Of a stretch of DNA of 64,000 bases, positions 10,129 to 18,503 are shown one piece after another (within the stretch, counting starts at the first letter, position 1; each line of letters starts with the position of its first letter). Below the pieces are notes generated by a model that saw only the letters and a list, made by a program, of their open reading frames with translations, made no database searches and was not told the origin of the DNA. This stretch comes from Corynebacterium falsenii (lineage in GTDB: Bacteria > Actinomycetota > Actinomycetes > Mycobacteriales > Mycobacteriaceae): contig JVKJ01000005.1 of the NCBI GenBank assembly GCA_001054945.1, positions 310,001 to 374,000 of the forward strand, given 5' to 3'. The translations under genes were made by a program, and so were the position numbers.

Positions 10129-10962
10129 TTATTCTGCGGTCTTCTCTTCAGCAGCGGACTCGGCAGGCTTGTCAGCGTCAGCCTTCTCGTCGCTGTTCTC
10201 GATAGCAGCGGCATCAGCTTCAGCCTTGCCGGTATCGCCAGCGGCGTCCTTTGCTTCTGCTTCCTGGCGCTCAGCGCGTGCCTTGCGCCCCTCTTCCACG
10301 GCGGAAGAGATCACGCGGGTCAGCAGGGCTGCAGAGCCGATGGAATCGTCGTTACCCGGGATCGGGTAGTTCACAACGTCAGGATCGCAGTTCGTGTCGA
10401 GGATGGCCACAACTGGGATGTTCAGCTTGTGAGCCTCGTTGACGGCGATGTGCTCCTTGTTGGTGTCCACGATCCAGATAGCGGAAGGAACCTTCGTCAT
10501 GTCGGCGATGCCGCCCAGGACGCGCTCGAGCTTGTTGCGCTCGCGGGTCAGCATGAGGACTTCCTTCTTGGTACGGCCCTTGTAGCCGTCCTCTGCTGCA
10601 TCCATAGCCTGCAGTTCCTTGAGACGGTGCAGGCGCTTTGCCACGGTCTGGAAGTTGGTCAGCATGCCACCCAACCAGCGGTGGTTGACGTAGGGCATGC
10701 CCACTCGCTCTGCCTCGTTGGCAACAGCTTCCTGGGCCTGCTTCTTGGTACCGACGAAGAGGATGTTGCCGCCGTGAGCAACGGTTTCCTTGACGAACTC
10801 GTATGCTTCGTCAATGTAGGTCAGGGTTTGCTGCAGATCGATGATGTAGATGCCGTTGCGGTCGGTGAAGATGAAGCGCTTCATCTTCGGGTTCCAACGA
10901 CGGGTCTGGTGACCGAAGTGGACACCAGCGTCCAGCAGCTCGCGCATAGTAACAACAGCCAT
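10129..10962 (-). CDS. rpsB: 30S ribosomal protein S2
   Basis: Structural protein of the small subunit. The opening [20 protein letters not shown] is canonical. The conserved domain ends near residue 228, and about 50 further residues form an Ala/Glu/Asp-rich acidic tail ending in EEKTAE. Such tails occur in actinobacterial S2. No purine-rich ribosome binding site stands directly before the ATG; instead a stem-loop (10972-11021) occupies the leader. Confidence 0.97.
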   Translation of the reverse strand: MAVVTMRELLDAGVHFGHQTRRWNPKMKRFIFTDRNGIYIIDLQQTLTYIDEAYEFVKETVAHGGNILFVGTKKQAQEAVANEAERVGMPYVNHRWLGGMLTNFQTVAKRLHRLKELQAMDAAEDGYKGRTKKEVLMLTRERNKLERVLGGIADMTKVPSAIWIVDTNKEHIAVNEAHKLNIPVVAILDTNCDPDVVNYPIPGNDDSIGSAALLTRVISSAVEEGRKARAERQEAEAKDAAGDTGKAEADAAAIENSDEKADADKPAESAAEEKTAE

Positions 10963-10971
10963 GGTGTTACA

Positions 10972-11021
10972 GGGGCAGATTCTTCATTACTCGCCACCAC
11001 CTCGGTGGGAGTTCCTGCCCC
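10972..11021 (-). promoter_or_regulatory. Structured 5' leader of rpsB (possible S2 autoregulatory element)
   Basis: On the minus strand GGGGCAG (11015-11021) can pair with CTGCCCC (10972-10978), enclosing a second hairpin made by CCACC (11004-11008) and GGTGG (10994-10998). The outer stem ends nine bases before the rpsB ATG, where a ribosome binding site would be expected. Ribosomal protein leaders commonly bind their own product; whether this one binds S2 is inference. Confidence 0.5.
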
Positions 11022-11036
11022 TTCCTCGCTTTCAAA

Positions 11037-11042
11037 AGTCTA
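11037..11042 (-). promoter_or_regulatory. Candidate -10 box for rpsB-tsf
   Basis: TAGACT on the minus strand fits TAnnnT. A start about seven bases downstream (near 11030) would give a leader that contains exactly the stem-loop at 10972-11021. No clear -35 box. Confidence 0.45.
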
Positions 11043-11428
11043 GGGTTCAACGGTTTTCTCTTCGGCCCGCTCGTCGCTTTCGCGCCTCGCGCACCGTCCT
11101 GGCAGATACCCCCGGGCTGTACTCATCGTTGTTGACCCAAAGTGGGACCGTTCCGGTGAGTCATTGGTGGGGTCACGAAGTATCTACGCGAAGTCAGTCC
11201 GTCCGACCCTTCAGGTCCGTCACTGCGAAGCGCTCTTCGTGTATTGCTCCTCAGTGCCGTCCTACTTAAGTCCCCTTCCGGGCGGGCACACTGCATCATT
11301 TAGGGTACCCGTTCCCGGCGCGCTATTCCAACTCACGGATCGGAAGGCCTGTGGAGATACTCCACCTGTTCACAGGCGCGACTCCTCAGGAGTCCCAAGG
11401 GGATGGACGCCACCCTAAAACCTTGGGC

Positions 11429-11947
11429 ATGCACAGAATCAACATGATGCTTCGCGCAGGGTTAGCCACCGTCATCATCGGCCTATCAGGGGTCACGTCA
11501 CCTGCTGTCGCAGACGCTCCCTCGTTTCCCCGCATTCATCGACTGCCTGTGACGTGGCAAGGTTCTCCTCGCTCGGCCGTTACCCGTGAAGCAGACATCC
11601 CGGACCAGGATTGGCTCTCGGGCCACCGCGGCGTCGACCTCAGCTCCCACCCCGGGGACCCCATCTTTGCCAGCAGTGGCGGGGTTGTCTACTTCGCGGG
11701 AACAGTGGCCGGCCGACCCGTGGTGTCTGTCGAACACGGTCGTGGCCCTCTGCGTACCACGTACGGCCCGGTGAACCCCGTTGTGAAGAAAGGCCAACGG
11801 GTGCGGCGAGGTGAACTGATAGGCCACCTTGCGGAAGGGTCAGCCCTCAGCTGGGGTGCCCGTTGGGACTCGGGAGGGAAGAGCCAACCGCACTACCTCG
11901 ACCCCATGAACTTGCTCGGAACTGCGCGAGTGCGCCTCTACCGATAA
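11429..11947 (+). CDS. Secreted M23 (LytM)-fold protein, probably not catalytic
   Basis: A 172-aa exported protein at the position where actinobacteria carry an M23 peptidase gene next to rpsB. A signal peptide is seen (hydrophobic core about residues 8-24, AVADA cleavage-like site near 28). The fold is recognised by GHRGVDLSSHPGDPIFA (H66, D70) and the V..GQRV..G.LIG segment. However, where active M23 enzymes have YxH and HxH, this protein has TTYGPV (110-115) and ALSWGARW (139-146), so zinc ligands are missing. ATG at 11429 begins the signal peptide; an in-frame GTG at 11351 is less likely. A non-catalytic cell-wall-binding or amidase-activating role would fit LytM-factor precedent. Confidence 0.82.
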   Translation: MHRINMMLRAGLATVIIGLSGVTSPAVADAPSFPRIHRLPVTWQGSPRSAVTREADIPDQDWLSGHRGVDLSSHPGDPIFASSGGVVYFAGTVAGRPVVSVEHGRGPLRTTYGPVNPVVKKGQRVRRGELIGHLAEGSALSWGARWDSGGKSQPHYLDPMNLLGTARVRLYR

Positions 11948-11966
11948 GCCGTCAGGACCTATGCGC

Positions 11967-12860
11967 TTAGTTCCCCGATCTCGGATGAGCTTGCTGGAAG
12001 ACAGCCTTGAGCCGCTCGGCTCCAACGTGCGTGTATATCTGCGTCGTGGCCAGGGAACTGTGACCAAGGAATTCCTGAACGACACGCAGGTCGGCCCCAC
12101 CTTCCAGAACGGCTGTGGCTGCCGCGTGGCGCATTCCGTGCGGTGACAGGACCACATCGCCATCCGCACCGGTAGCCCTATTGACTATGGTGCGAACCTG
12201 CCTGGGATCGATGCGACCTCCTCGCGTTCCCACAAATAGTGCCGTGGGATGTTTTGCCATCTCACCACGTCGCGCCAGCCACGTGCGCATTGCCTTATCC
12301 ACCGTTGATCCGAAGGGCACCACCCTGGTTTTGTCGCCTTTGCCCGTCACTCTCAAGGATCGATGACTGAAGTCCACATCGCTGATGTCCGCTGCGGTGA
12401 GCTCTGAAACGCGCACTCCAGTCGCGTAGAGGACCTCCAGAATGACCCAGTCTCTGACCTGTTGCGCACTTCCCGTCTTGGCTGCGGCTGCCGCATCTTC
12501 CAAAATTTTGGCCGCTCGTTCTTGCCGCAGGCCCCTGGGTAGGTGCCTTTCTGGTTTCGGTGCCTGCAGGGCAGATACGGGGTTAGACGCCGCTACCTGC
12601 TCATGGGCTAGAAATTCTCCGAAACCTTTCATACTGGAAACCAGCCTGGCCAAGGTTGATCTGCTGGCTCCGTTTTCCGCCGCCCACCCCAGAACATCTC
12701 GAGCCCGGTCCAAGGTGAATTCTTCTACCTGGTCCAGCCCCTCACAGGCGTTGTGAAGGTCTCGCATGTACGCGCGAATAGTGTTCTCGGACCGACCCGC
12801 CTTGAAACGCAAATAATCTTCGTATTTTCCTACAAAGTCGCTAAGGGTCGGTGAGCTCAT
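11967..12860 (-). CDS. xerC: Tyrosine recombinase XerC
   Basis: Site-specific recombinase that, with XerD, resolves chromosome dimers at dif. The 297-aa protein has the N-terminal SAM-like DNA-binding domain and a C-terminal catalytic domain with R in ATGVRVSEL, the HGMRHAAAT box, the FLGHSSLATT box and the nucleophile tyrosine in TQIYTHV. Its ATG overlaps the dprA stop by four bases (ATGA). Chromosomal context with dprA and comM argues for the housekeeping XerC rather than a mobile-element integrase. Confidence 0.94.
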   Translation of the reverse strand: MSSPTLSDFVGKYEDYLRFKAGRSENTIRAYMRDLHNACEGLDQVEEFTLDRARDVLGWAAENGASRSTLARLVSSMKGFGEFLAHEQVAASNPVSALQAPKPERHLPRGLRQERAAKILEDAAAAAKTGSAQQVRDWVILEVLYATGVRVSELTAADISDVDFSHRSLRVTGKGDKTRVVPFGSTVDKAMRTWLARRGEMAKHPTALFVGTRGGRIDPRQVRTIVNRATGADGDVVLSPHGMRHAAATAVLEGGADLRVVQEFLGHSSLATTQIYTHVGAERLKAVFQQAHPRSGN

Positions 12861-14035
12861 GTGCTCGATTTTACCCAGCGGGTCCCCTCCCTCACGATCA
12901 TCCCAGCCTTGTCTAGGCTCCGAAGGCTACGCATGACAACCTTTCCGCTCAGTCCGGTTTCTGCCTGAATCATCTCGATTGTCCCGCCCTCGCCAGGAGC
13001 TGTCGGCAGGGAATCAAACACAGTCAGCTCATTGAGCGTCATCGGGCGCTCTCCTGTACGGCTGCCCCAGTCCATCTCCAGCTGGTGCCCTAAGGGTTCC
13101 AATTGACTTCGCACGTCGACTGAGGAAGTCACCATTTCGGCTCTCTGCGTCTTCAACCGATCGAGACACCCCTGAAATCCGGCGCTCGTGATTGGACCGG
13201 GAACAGCCATTGGAATCTTGGCCATCGCTTCGCACCAATTCAACGTATTGAGAGCCCCTGATCGGATCGGTGCCTGCACCACCACAGTCGCCTGGCCAAG
13301 GGCCGCAGCGAGCCGGTTGCGCGTAAGGAATCTGTGCCTTGCCGGTGGTGTACCCGGACCATATTCGGTGATCACCGCGCCCGTGGCACGGATTCGATGG
13401 AATAGTCTTTCGTGCTTTGCGGGATAGGGCACGTCGGCGCCGCACGCCAGTACCGCCATCGTGGGCGAATGAACGCTGAGCGCAGCTTCGTGTGCGCACT
13501 TGTCAATGCCCTCAGCGCCACCCGAGACAATGGTGTACCCGTCCCTGGCCAAGTCTCTACCCAGTTGAGACGCCACCTCGGAGCCGTAGCTGGATGGAGC
13601 CCTCGTCCCAACCAGGGTCACTGCTTGCGAGGCGAGCTCCGCGACGTCGCCAACGCCACCCACCCACACGGCAAAAGGAGCCGCGGCGAGTCCCCGAACG
13701 ATGGAATCACTGTCGGGTCCAGATTCTGCGATCCGGCGGAATGAGCTTGTGAAGCAGCTGGGCCATTCTCCGTCCCCCGGCACGAGCAGGCGTAAGTCAA
13801 GGTCCGCGGCATGGCGTGCGATGGCTTTGGCGTCTGTCCGAAACCGGCGCTCTGTAGTTCTTAGGATTTCTTCTGGCAAGGTCGCATCGCGTTGATAGAT
13901 CCTCTCCGCCAGACGTCGTGCATCTGGCGTGGGCAGATCTTCTCTGTGTTCCCAGCCGTCGGGCCACAGCGCATCCAAGAGTGCCTCGTTAGATCCCTCG
14001 ATCACGCTTCTCAAGTACACCCACTCCGGCTTCAT
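12857..14035 (-). CDS. dprA: DNA-processing protein DprA
   Basis: Loads RecA on incoming single-stranded DNA during natural transformation (family knowledge). The Rossmann-like core carries LVGTRAPSSYG, IVSGGAEGIDKCAHEAAL and ACGADVPYP; a winged-helix-like end (TGLSGKVVMRSLRSLDKAG) follows. ATG at 14035 gives 392 aa and an ATGA overlap with the comM stop; the frame stays open upstream but only within comM. Conserved in corynebacteria though competence is rarely shown. Confidence 0.93.
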   Translation of the reverse strand: MKPEWVYLRSVIEGSNEALLDALWPDGWEHREDLPTPDARRLAERIYQRDATLPEEILRTTERRFRTDAKAIARHAADLDLRLLVPGDGEWPSCFTSSFRRIAESGPDSDSIVRGLAAAPFAVWVGGVGDVAELASQAVTLVGTRAPSSYGSEVASQLGRDLARDGYTIVSGGAEGIDKCAHEAALSVHSPTMAVLACGADVPYPAKHERLFHRIRATGAVITEYGPGTPPARHRFLTRNRLAAALGQATVVVQAPIRSGALNTLNWCEAMAKIPMAVPGPITSAGFQGCLDRLKTQRAEMVTSSVDVRSQLEPLGHQLEMDWGSRTGERPMTLNELTVFDSLPTAPGEGGTIEMIQAETGLSGKVVMRSLRSLDKAGMIVREGTRWVKSST

Positions 14036-15573
14036 GCTGCCAGCGCCTCCTCCGAGCGCATATCCGCCGCATCCATGACGTGGCCCAGGTTGGGCCGTTC
14101 CGCTCCATCGAGATCGCACATCGTCCACGCGACTCGGATCGCTCGATCAATTCTCCGTTGGGTGAGCGTGCCATCCCGTAGCAGCTCCTCGAGGGCCAAG
14201 ATCCCATCCGGATGTGGAGCCCAGTCAGTTCGAAGCAGAGTGCTGGGTACCGTCGAATTGTTCATCGTGCCCTCCGGTGCCAGTCCTAGGGAATCCCATC
14301 GCCTTCTGGCGCGCATGGCAGCCTCCTGAACACGCTCGGCAACGACCTCTGTAGACTCCTCTCCGCTGGACTGAACCAGAGCATCTTGAGATGTCACCGT
14401 CCTGGCAAATACATCAATCCGATCCTTCAAAGGGCCGGACAGGCGTGCCTGATAGCGCGAGCGAGATCTGCTCGGACACCGGCATTCGGCGGCTCTCTCC
14501 GCGCCGCACGGGCAAGGATTGGCTGCCATGACCAGCTGAAACTGCGCCGGAAAAGTGAGCGTTCGTTGTGCACGCACCAGCTCCACTTTCCGCTGTTCCA
14601 TGGGGACGCGCAGCGAGTCGATGACGCTCGGCCGTGCTTCTGCCACTTCGTCAATAAACAGCACACCGTGATGAGCCAAGCTGGCCGCGCCAGGACGCAG
14701 CCGTCCGCTCCCGCCACCAACCAAGCCGGCAGTAGTGACGGAATGATGGGGAGAGACAAAGGGACGAATGCCATGCCAGATGCCGTCCAGGTTTCCCTGG
14801 TCACCGGCTATCGAGTGCACCTCAGCAGCCTCGATCTGCTCGTTGGGCTGCATCGGCGGCAAGATGCCGGGCAACCGCTCGGCAAGCATCGATTTTCCTG
14901 ATCCCGGTGGCCCCTGCAACATGATTGCGTGGCCGCCTGCCGCCGCAATCTCCAAGGCGCGGCGCGCAGTTGGCTGCCCGACCACATCCGCCATGTCGGG
15001 AACCCGCGGCCGGCCTTCTTTCTGCATGACTTCCCCGACTGGCGGAAGGTCATAGCCATCCAACCACGCCACCAAATCTGTCAAATGCGTCGCATAGAGC
15101 ACCTCTATGTCGTAGTGTACCGCGGCTCGTTGGCCTTCTACGAGGTTTGCCCCGGGGATGATCACTCGCTGGAAGCCTGCCTGACTGGCGGTTCGCACGA
15201 TGGTAAGCACACCGGGCACGCCCCGGATCGCTCCGTCGAGTCCCAGCTCTCCTACCAGCACGGCGCCGGAGAGACGGCGCTGCACCTGCCGGTCCCGCGC
15301 AGCCAGGATTGAACACACCATCGCCACGTCATAGCCACTCCCTGCCTTGGGAATCGCCGCTGGTGACAGACTCATGACCACCCGCGAACCAGGCCAAGCG
15401 ACCCCCGTGTTCTGCATGGCCGAACGAATCCGGTCCCGCGCTTGAACTACCGCGGCGTCGCCCAATCCCACGACACTGACTCCCGGCAATCCGCGGCCGA
15501 CATCGCACTCGACGGTAACCATCAGCCCCTCTAGCCCTTCCAGAGCGACGCACGTTGCTTGCCCGACGGTCAC
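14032..15573 (-). CDS. comM: ComM/YifB-family Mg-chelatase-like AAA+ ATPase
   Basis: AAA+ helicase-type protein; in Vibrio ComM drives branch migration during transformation. The N-terminal Lon-protease-like domain (VTVECDVGRGLPGVSVVGL) is followed by Walker A GPPGSGKSMLAERL, Walker B HHGVLFIDEVAE and a zinc-binding-like stretch with ANPCPCG and CRCP. I take the GTG at 15573 (513 aa), which overlaps the yraN stop as GTGA and matches family N-termini; residues upstream of it are within yraN in another frame. Part of yraN-comM-dprA-xerC. Confidence 0.93.
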   Translation of the reverse strand: MTVGQATCVALEGLEGLMVTVECDVGRGLPGVSVVGLGDAAVVQARDRIRSAMQNTGVAWPGSRVVMSLSPAAIPKAGSGYDVAMVCSILAARDRQVQRRLSGAVLVGELGLDGAIRGVPGVLTIVRTASQAGFQRVIIPGANLVEGQRAAVHYDIEVLYATHLTDLVAWLDGYDLPPVGEVMQKEGRPRVPDMADVVGQPTARRALEIAAAGGHAIMLQGPPGSGKSMLAERLPGILPPMQPNEQIEAAEVHSIAGDQGNLDGIWHGIRPFVSPHHSVTTAGLVGGGSGRLRPGAASLAHHGVLFIDEVAEARPSVIDSLRVPMEQRKVELVRAQRTLTFPAQFQLVMAANPCPCGAERAAECRCPSRSRSRYQARLSGPLKDRIDVFARTVTSQDALVQSSGEESTEVVAERVQEAAMRARRRWDSLGLAPEGTMNNSTVPSTLLRTDWAPHPDGILALEELLRDGTLTQRRIDRAIRVAWTMCDLDGAERPNLGHVMDAADMRSEEALAA

Positions 15574-15923
15574 AGTTGGACCCCCTTCGCGTGATCGCGG
15601 ATGCCATCGGGGCCCACGTCGATGACATCGAAACGGACTTGCCAGTTTCCCCGATGTTTTTCCAGCCACAGGGCCGCGGCGGTGCGGAGGCGCCGCCATT
15701 TTCTCCGGTTCACCGCAGCGAGCCCACCCCCGGACCACTCCGAATGTCGGTATTTGACCTCAACAATGACAAGCGTGTCATCGGGGTCGACTGCGATGAT
15801 GTCAAGCTCCCCGAACCGGCAGTGCCAGTTTCGCTCGAGTATCCGATATTCTTGCCGCGCTAGATAAGCAACAGCAGTTGCTTCCCCGCGTGCACCGACC
15901 GCGACCGTGCAGTGTTCAGACAT
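15570..15923 (-). CDS. UPF0102 (YraN) nuclease-like protein
   Basis: A 117-aa protein of the YraN/UPF0102 family, which has a PD-(D/E)xK-type nuclease fold. The core GELDIIAVDPDDTLVIVEVKYR shows the catalytic D and ExK. It is first in the yraN-comM-dprA-xerC string, a grouping common in actinobacteria and suggestive of a DNA uptake or processing role, though activity is not established. Confidence 0.9.
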   Translation of the reverse strand: MSEHCTVAVGARGEATAVAYLARQEYRILERNWHCRFGELDIIAVDPDDTLVIVEVKYRHSEWSGGGLAAVNRRKWRRLRTAAALWLEKHRGNWQVRFDVIDVGPDGIRDHAKGVQL

Positions 15924-16072
15924 GTTCCCGCCTCCCCATCTGGTTCATGGGGAGACGCTAGACCTCCGTGAGGCGGCGGCGTCGGTGAAAAATGAGTCGC
16001 TCCAGAGCGCTGTGGACGGGCACGACGTTGTGGAAAGCACCCCCTTGTCCCCTGTCCCCCTTGTCCCCGGCC

Positions 16073-16381
16073 CTAGCTCTCGGGCAGCTGCAGCTCCGGT
16101 TTGTCCAGTTCTTCGATGTTTACGTCCTTGTACGTGATCACACGTACATAGCGCACGAAGCGGGCGGGCCTATACATGTCCCATACCCAGGCATCGGACA
16201 TACGGACCTCGTAATACACCTCCCCGCCAGAGTTTCGGGGAATCAGCTCCACGGCATTTGCCAGGTAAAAACGGCGTTCGGTTTCGACCACATAGGAAAA
16301 CTGGCTAACGACGTCACGGTATTCGCGGTACATCGACAGCTCAACGCTTGCTTCGTAGTCGTCCAGCTCCTCAGCACTCAC
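16073..16381 (-). CDS. DUF2469 family protein
   Basis: Uncharacterised actinobacterial protein always found beside rnhB. The conserved core SMYREYRDVVSQFSYVVETE is present. The GTG at 16381 (102 aa) matches the usual family N-terminus (VSAEELDDYE) and overlaps the rnhB stop as GTGA; an ATG at 16417 inside rnhB would add 12 residues. Function unknown. Confidence 0.9.
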   Translation of the reverse strand: MSAEELDDYEASVELSMYREYRDVVSQFSYVVETERRFYLANAVELIPRNSGGEVYYEVRMSDAWVWDMYRPARFVRYVRVITYKDVNIEELDKPELQLPES

Positions 16382-17190
16382 AGTGTCCGACAATCCTTCC
16401 GTTGGTTCTCCAGCCACGCGGCGTGAGCCGCGGCCACATTTTTGTAAGTGTAACGGTGGTGTGGGGTTCCGCCATGCAGACTCACCGCAGCCATGTGATC
16501 TGCGGTGCCATATCCCTTATGGCCGCCGAGTCCGTACTCCCGGTATTCTTCCCCCAGCTCGCACATCACCCGATCTCGGGAGACCTTGGCCAACACACTC
16601 GCCGCCGCAATACTCAGCGACACTTGATCACCTTTCAACAGTGGAACGTGGGGCATGGTTAAGCCCGGGACCTTGACAGCATCGGTGAGGACATACCCCG
16701 GTTGCGGATCTAAACGCGCCACAGCCCGCCGCATCCCGGACACGTTGGCGTGCTGGATCCCGCGCTGATCAATGTCCCATGCCTCAATGTGAACAACCGA
16801 CCAGCTCACCGCCACGTTCTTGATGACCTCATACAGCATATCGCGCTTCTTCGGCGTCAGCTTTTTGGAATCTGTCAAGCTCTCCAGGCCAGCGATCTTT
16901 CCCGGTGGCAAGATGCAGCCCGCGATCGTAATGGGACCACAGCAGGCGCCCCTGCCTGCTTCGTCCACCCCGGCCACCGGTCCCAGACCCGACGACTCGA
17001 TCTGCTCCTCCAAACCGCGGGTCGTGACACTACCGGTGCCTCCCCGCTCTCGGGACGTCCGCTCGCTGCCGCTGGAGTTAGCCGCGCTCGCTCGCGAGCC
17101 AACCGTTGTCCTCGCCGCCCCTCTTTTGCCAGTCGTACTCGTATCAGCGGAGTGCGAACCGGCCACACTAGTGCTGGATCTGGAGGTCAT
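16378..17190 (-). CDS. rnhB: Ribonuclease HII with low-complexity N-terminal extension
   Basis: Removes ribonucleotides from DNA and degrades RNA-DNA hybrids. Catalytic segments are GVDEAGRGACCGP, LTDSKKLTPKK and the later aspartate in YVLTDAVKVPG. The conserved domain starts about 17010; before it lies ~55 residues rich in Ser, Thr, Gly and Arg, in frame and stop-free. Start is unsure: ATG 17190 (270 aa, inside lepB), GTG 17166 (one base after the lepB stop) or GTG 17028 (216 aa, normal size). Identity is firm. Confidence 0.88.
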   Translation of the reverse strand: MTSRSSTSVAGSHSADTSTTGKRGAARTTVGSRASAANSSGSERTSRERGGTGSVTTRGLEEQIESSGLGPVAGVDEAGRGACCGPITIAGCILPPGKIAGLESLTDSKKLTPKKRDMLYEVIKNVAVSWSVVHIEAWDIDQRGIQHANVSGMRRAVARLDPQPGYVLTDAVKVPGLTMPHVPLLKGDQVSLSIAAASVLAKVSRDRVMCELGEEYREYGLGGHKGYGTADHMAAVSLHGGTPHHRYTYKNVAAAHAAWLENQRKDCRTL

Positions 17191-17905
17191 CCACCCCGCC
17201 GATGCGATTGAATGGCAGCACGCGAGCCTCAACTTTACCAACCACGTTTTCTTCGGGCACGGTGCCTTGCAGCTCATCGCCCATATGTCCACGGGAATCC
17301 AAGGAGTTCGTGCGGTTATCTCCCATCATCCACAAATGGTGATCAGGGATAGTTACCGGCCCAAAGTACGGCCCCTGGCACTCCTCGGAGCCCATCGTCG
17401 GATCAATTGGATTCACCGGTGGGCGCTGAATGTATTCGTCATCGACCTTCTTGCCGTCGACCATGATCCCGGGATCCCCAGCCTGGCATTGCACTGTCTG
17501 CCCACCGGTGGCAATCACGCGCTTGACCAGGGCATTTTCATCCGGCGCCACCAGACCGACGGTGGAGGCCGTGTTCTGGATGCCACGTACGACACTATTG
17601 CTGGAGCGCTGACTGACATAGCGCGTGTTCCAGGAATCGGGCCCCACGAAAACAATCACGTCCCCTGGCTCTGGGTGGTGATTTCCCTTGTACGCCAGCT
17701 TGTTCACAAAAATGCGATCCCCGGTGCATCCTTCACACCCATGGAGAGTTGGCTCCATGGACGCCGAAGGAATTAAGTACAGCCGCCCGATGAAAAGGTT
17801 AAACATCCCCAAAATGAGCATTGTCACCACGAGGATGATGGGAACCTCGACCCACCACGGGTAGGACTTCTTTTCCTTTTTCTGCGGCGTCTGCTTTTCA
17901 GTCAC
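17168..17905 (-). CDS. lepB: Signal peptidase I
   Basis: Membrane serine protease that removes signal peptides from Sec and Tat substrates. After a Lys-rich cytoplasmic start (residues 1-16) comes one membrane helix (about 18-40), then the Ser in PSASMEPTLH and the Lys in LVKRVIATGG; MMGDNRTNSLDSR is the conserved box E. 245 aa is normal for a single-helix actinobacterial enzyme. It lies between rplS and rnhB, the conserved order. Confidence 0.96.
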   Translation of the reverse strand: MTEKQTPQKKEKKSYPWWVEVPIILVVTMLILGMFNLFIGRLYLIPSASMEPTLHGCEGCTGDRIFVNKLAYKGNHHPEPGDVIVFVGPDSWNTRYVSQRSSNSVVRGIQNTASTVGLVAPDENALVKRVIATGGQTVQCQAGDPGIMVDGKKVDDEYIQRPPVNPIDPTMGSEECQGPYFGPVTIPDHHLWMMGDNRTNSLDSRGHMGDELQGTVPEENVVGKVEARVLPFNRIGGVDDLQIQH

Positions 17906-17966
17906 GGGAAATCACCCTACCATCGCCCACCTTCGAAAAAGGTGGCAGCAACCCCGAGTCCACAAA

Positions 17967-18001
17967 CGCCCGCCCAGCACGATAAATGTGCTGGGCGGGC
18001 G
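17967..18001 (-). terminator. Terminator after rplS
   Basis: A perfect 14-bp GC-rich stem with a seven-base loop and a TTTG tail on the minus strand, 20 bases past the rplS stop. It separates rplS from lepB. Confidence 0.85.
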
Positions 18002-18020
18002 CTGTGCGAAGGAAAAGGTC

Positions 18021-18362
18021 TTAGCGCTTTTCCTTGATCTTGGCTGCCTTGCCGCGCAGGTTACGCAGGTAGTACAGCTTGGCGCGACGGACCTTGCCGC
18101 GGGTCAGAACCTCGATGTGATCGATGTTCGGGGAGTGCACTGGGAAGGTGCGCTCCACACCGATGCCGAAGGACAACTTGCGGACGGTGAAGGTCTCGCG
18201 GATGCCAGAGTTCTGGCGCTTGATCACCACGCCGCGGAAGACCTGCACGCGGGACTTGGTGCCCTCGATGACCTTAACGTGCACGTCGAGGGTATCGCCG
18301 GGGCGGAAATCTGGGATGTCAGAACGCAGCTGAGCTGCATCGACCTTGTCAAGAATATGCAT
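18021..18362 (-). CDS. rplS: 50S ribosomal protein L19
   Basis: Large-subunit protein at the 30S-50S interface. [30 protein letters not shown] and [10 protein letters not shown] are diagnostic; 113 aa is normal. It stands alone: in most relatives it follows trmD, but here trmD is about 8 kb away with tex and the bet genes in between. A 140-base leader precedes it. Confidence 0.97.
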   Translation of the reverse strand: MHILDKVDAAQLRSDIPDFRPGDTLDVHVKVIEGTKSRVQVFRGVVIKRQNSGIRETFTVRKLSFGIGVERTFPVHSPNIDHIEVLTRGKVRRAKLYYLRNLRGKAAKIKEKR

Positions 18363-18449
18363 GGAAAATCCTTAGCTCGTCTGGATAGAGGATCCTCGCG
18401 GCTTTTCGCGAAGCGCGCCTACGGGTTCATACCCACAACAGAAATAACT

Positions 18450-18482
18450 TATGTATTGTGCCACGCGAGTCCCCACCGACAA
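18450..18482 (-). promoter_or_regulatory. Candidate rplS promoter
   Basis: On the minus strand TTGTCG (18477-18482) is followed after 16 bases by CACAAT and, slightly further, by TACATA, either of which could act as the -10 box. Position upstream of rplS and downstream of tex fits, but the boxes are weak. Confidence 0.3.
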
Positions 18483-18503
18483 AATTGGTCGCCGGTAACA
18501 TCG

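Larger units (their letters stand above)
10963..11428. other. 466-base intergenic region between rpsB and the M23 gene
   Basis: The longest non-coding stretch of the window. It holds the rpsB leader and candidate promoter. Further in are short hairpins: CGAAG/CTTCG (11226-11239), GTGGA/TCCAC (11351-11365), which competes with CCTGTG/CACAGG (11348-11353 with 11371-11376), and ACTCC/GGAGT (11381-11393). I see no tRNA, known riboswitch consensus or coding signal. Confidence 0.6.

Noticed and set aside
11967-12860. Phage or island integrase
   Set aside because: The tyrosine recombinase is in the conserved dprA-comM context with no att repeats, tRNA or mobile genes nearby, so it is XerC.
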